A stretch of DNA of 64,000 bases from Pseudomonas crudilactis (GTDB taxonomy: Bacteria > Pseudomonadota > Gammaproteobacteria > Pseudomonadales > Pseudomonadaceae), in contig NZ_WXVV01000001.1 in NCBI RefSeq assembly GCF_013433315.1, forward strand, positions 496,001 to 560,000, in the 5' to 3' direction. The first letter of the stretch is position 1. Each line of letters opens with the position of its first letter. Below the pieces are notes generated by a model that was not told the DNA's origin, made no database searches, and saw only the letters and a list, made by a program, of their open reading frames with translations. Both the position numbers and the translations under genes were made by a program. Below, piece after piece: positions 62,001 to 64,000 of the stretch.

Positions 62001-63104
62001 TTACAAAGGACGACCGACAGCGTTGCAGACGCTGGCGTTGTTGATGTCCAGGTTGTTGCCGGTGGAGTTGGTGACGAAGTTAGCGGTTACAGCGGTTTTC
62101 CAGTTGGTTGGAACCGGAATGAAACCGTGAGCGGCAGTGGCCACGGCGTTGCCCGGAGTGCTGTAGTGCTGGGTCAGGAACGCTTTGACATCAGCGGCCA
62201 CGGCTGCGTCCTTGTAGCACTGGCCGAAGATGAAGTTGGTGTAAGCCGCCATTGCATAACCGCTGGACGGGTTGGCAACCACTGGGGACCACTGCGCCGG
62301 GTTGGCCGCGTTGGTTGGCAGTGGAGCCGAAGCCAGAGCAGCGTTGACGTTGGCGCTGGTTGGCTGAACGCTATTGATACGCGCAACAACAGCGTTGCTC
62401 GCAGCGTTGACTCCGTCCGGACCGACATAACCGATGGAACCGTCAACCGCGTTGACTGCCGGGGCTACGTCAGCGGTATTGGCCACGCCTACCCAGTTCG
62501 ACGGCACAGCGGAACCTGCTGGCAGACGGGCGTTGGTGAAGGTGGTGTTGACGGCGAATTTGGTCGGGCAGATCGAGTTCAGGTGACGGCTGAGGATTTC
62601 GGTGGTGCCGCTCGAAGCGGTGCGATAAACAACGCGGATCGCGGTAGTGTCGGAGGTACCCAACAGCGCGCCCCAGGTAGTCTTGGTGCCCGACAAGGCA
62701 TCACACAGTTGAGCGCTGGTCAGGTTAAGGGTGGTGTTGCCGGCCTTTTTGTAAGGGATGGCAACCGAAGTGGCGACAGATGGCAGCTGGATCAGCGGAC
62801 CAAACGAAGCGCCGAAGTTGGTGTTGTAGGTGCTGATTTCCGAAGCGCTGAGGATCGAGTCGCTACCGGCGAAGTGCACAGTGCCAGTGGTGCTGAACTG
62901 TGCGGCGGTGTTGGTCAGGAAAGCACTTTTGCCGATGCCGCTACCGGTCACGGCGTAGCTGAAGTTGGCAGGCAGGATGCTGTTGGCAGAACCTTTGTAC
63001 AGAGCGGCAGGCAGTGAGGCGCCACCACCGGTTACGGCCATGGCTTGGGCGGATGCCAGAGCGGCGACGGTCAATGAGGCTGCGATCAGAGTGCGCTTGA
63101 ACAT
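62001..63104 (-). CDS. lapA: DING-family protein, LapA-like secreted alkaline phosphatase / phosphate binder
   Basis: A 367-aa exported protein: signal peptide 1-23 (ASAQAMA), mature N-terminus VTGGGASLPAALY in place of the classic DINGGGATLP, then VTGSGIGKSAFLTN, VHFAGSDSILSASE, YRTASSGTTEILSRHL and IGYVGPDGVNAAS: the PstS/DING fold. In P. aeruginosa, LapA and LapB of this family are exported by the Hxc type II system under phosphate starvation; the next gene upstream here is a gspF homologue. Cys residues (QLCDAL, SICPTK, GQCYKD, SVCNAV) may form two disulfides. AGGAG stands 8 nt before the ATG at 63104. Confidence 0.85.
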   Translation of the reverse strand: MFKRTLIAASLTVAALASAQAMAVTGGGASLPAALYKGSANSILPANFSYAVTGSGIGKSAFLTNTAAQFSTTGTVHFAGSDSILSASEISTYNTNFGASFGPLIQLPSVATSVAIPYKKAGNTTLNLTSAQLCDALSGTKTTWGALLGTSDTTAIRVVYRTASSGTTEILSRHLNSICPTKFAVNTTFTNARLPAGSAVPSNWVGVANTADVAPAVNAVDGSIGYVGPDGVNAASNAVVARINSVQPTSANVNAALASAPLPTNAANPAQWSPVVANPSSGYAMAAYTNFIFGQCYKDAAVAADVKAFLTQHYSTPGNAVATAAHGFIPVPTNWKTAVTANFVTNSTGNNLDINNASVCNAVGRPL

Positions 63105-63592
63105 GAAGAATCTCCTTTTCAACTAGGTTTGGGAACACAGGTTTTCGGGTGACTTGCATGACACTGGGAGGACTCACCGGGGCCCTCGCTAGCGTTGGCC
63201 TTGGTTAAGTCGCACTGAGAAATTCGCAGCTTCCGGTGACAGATAAAGGAAAAAACCTCGGGAGCTGAACGATGTTTCCGAAGGGATTTTCTCGGGTGTT
63301 TGTCGGGTGTCGTGCAGCGTCTGGATCGGGGGTTTGGCGGAATCGGGCTGGAGGCGTTGGCGGGTGGTTGCAGATGACAGAAAGGAGAACCCGAGGATGG
63401 GGGAAACATGGCTCGGGTGATGGAGAATCTTTTGCAAAAACTTTGAATTATCTATTGGCCTGACTGGCCCCTTCGCGAGCAGGCTCGCTCCCACAGGGAT
63501 TGATGTTGTTAATGCAATTTACTTCACACCACCGAACACTGTGGGAGCGAGCTTGCTCGCGAAGGGGCCCGATCAGACACCATAAAAACCGG
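63105..63592. other. Intergenic region of 488 bp upstream of lapA-like gene, with a REPIN
   Basis: No gene found. It holds the lapA-like promoter region (63105 to about 63460) and a class 1 REPIN. CTGTCAC and CTGTCAT half-sites occur once each on the minus strand (63236-63242 and 63374-63380), but neither is part of a clear 11-bp direct repeat, so a Pho box is not proven. Confidence 0.5.
63467..63569. repeat. REPIN, class 1
   Basis: 31-bp inverted REP arms (GGCCCCTTCGCGAGCAGGCTC... and ...GCTTGCTCGCGAAGGGGCC) with one mismatch and a loop of about 41 nt, placed 23 nt downstream of the gspF stop. Confidence 0.9.
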
Positions 63593-64000
63593 CTACTGGA
63601 CCAATTGATTGATCTCAATGATCGGCAACAACACCGCCATCACAATCACCAGCACCACCCCGCCCATCACCACAATCATCAGCGGCTCCAGCAATGCGGT
63701 CATGCCCATCGCCCGCCGTTCGATATCACGGGATAAGGTCTGCGCCGCGCGCTCAAGCATTGGTGGCAGCGATCCGGTTTTTTCGCCACTGGCGATCAGA
63801 TGAATCAGCACCGGCGGGAACACATTCTCCACCCGCAATGCAGCGGCGAGGTTCACGCCCTCACGCACCTTGGCCGTGGCCTCAGTGACGCTCAAACTCA
63901 AGCGGTCATTGGACAGCGTCTGCCGCGCCGCTTCCAGCGCACGCAGCAACGGCACCCCGGCGCCGCCGAGAATCGCCAGAGTCGAGGCGAAACGCGCAGT
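63593..64000 (-). CDS. hxcS: Type II secretion inner-membrane protein GspF (Hxc-type), 5' end beyond window
   Basis: C-terminal 135 residues of a GspF-family platform protein: ARFASTLAILGGAGVPLLRALEAARQTLSN, GVNLAAALRVENVFPPVLIHLIASGEKTGSLPPMLERAAQTLSRDIERR, and a final transmembrane segment MIVVMGGVVLVIVMAVLLPIIEINQLV. It anchors the secretion ATPase (GspE) and pseudopilus. Standing directly upstream of a LapA-like gene, it is most likely the Hxc system's F component (HxcS) rather than the general Xcp one; the symbol is inferred from this context. The start is outside the window. Confidence 0.85.
   Translation of the reverse strand, partial: TARFASTLAILGGAGVPLLRALEAARQTLSNDRLSLSVTEATAKVREGVNLAAALRVENVFPPVLIHLIASGEKTGSLPPMLERAAQTLSRDIERRAMGMTALLEPLMIVVMGGVVLVIVMAVLLPIIEINQLVQ

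Noticed and set aside
63105..63470. Pho box upstream of the lapA-like gene
   Set aside because: CTGTCAC and CTGTCAT occur singly on the minus strand, but no second half-site is present at the required 11-bp spacing.
1..64000. tRNA, rRNA, CRISPR, prophage or integrase genes
   Set aside because: None seen on either strand; the repeats present are REP doublets and the MITE-like element, without regular spacers.

Overview
The window looks like the chromosome of a fluorescent-group Pseudomonas. The GC content is high. Many intergenic gaps hold REP doublets of the GTGGGAGCGAGC / GCTCGCGAA kind. Typical Pseudomonas loci are present: a lexA2-imuA-imuB-imuC mutasome, a DING phosphatase / PdtA / Hxc secretion locus, a FecI-FecR-TonB receptor set, and eptA. 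No rRNA, tRNA, CRISPR array, prophage or intact insertion sequence was seen. The species is not determined.

Layout, left end: a cell-surface signalling set (fecI-fecR-TonB receptor, minus strand, receptor cut by the window edge). Then an orphan HoxX-type protein whose 3' end is tandemly duplicated together with a repeat element, a LysR regulator, a sterol-desaturase/SRPBCC fusion overlapping a strictosidine-synthase-like beta-propeller, and several small stress-type proteins. From 11.3 to 16.8 kb is a six-gene stressosome operon (rsbR, rsbS, rsbT, an RsbW/RsbX-like fusion, a histidine kinase and a REC-PAS-kinase-REC hybrid) with no sigma-B gene. Next come a UvrA-like ATPase with a PAS/hybrid kinase upstream, a FadR-type GntR regulator facing a truncated flavin reductase, and a three-gene lipoprotein operon (CsgG-like, DUF4810, DUF799).

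Middle: the imu cassette (25-30.7 kb) with a good LexA2-type operator over the lexA2 start; a LysR / periplasmic amidohydrolase pair; a TorF-type porin; and eptA. From 44.0 down to 36.45 kb runs a nine-gene minus-strand cluster: UTRA-type GntR, an AprA-like flavoprotein, an AprB-like ferredoxin, a sulfonate/nitrate-type ABC importer (binding protein, permease, ATPase), a HEAT-repeat protein and a DUF971 protein. It looks like an uptake-plus-redox pathway for an unidentified, perhaps sulfur-containing, substrate. I regard it as the best candidate for an undescribed system here.

Right end: a Gfo/Idh oxidoreductase and a DyP peroxidase; an AraC regulator whose C-terminus is encoded by a repeat element; a MetA-type outer-membrane protein; a small RelE/ParE-type toxin-antitoxin pair; then a 12.5-kb FHA/TPS exoprotein gene (PdtA-like), a DING-family LapA-like protein and the end of a type II secretion gspF gene. 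The order and content match the phosphate-starvation Hxc/LapA/PdtA locus of P. aeruginosa. Two repeat systems run through the whole window: REPIN-type REP doublets (two classes) and a roughly 180-210-bp MITE-like element ending in CCCTCACCC...GGGTGAGGG.
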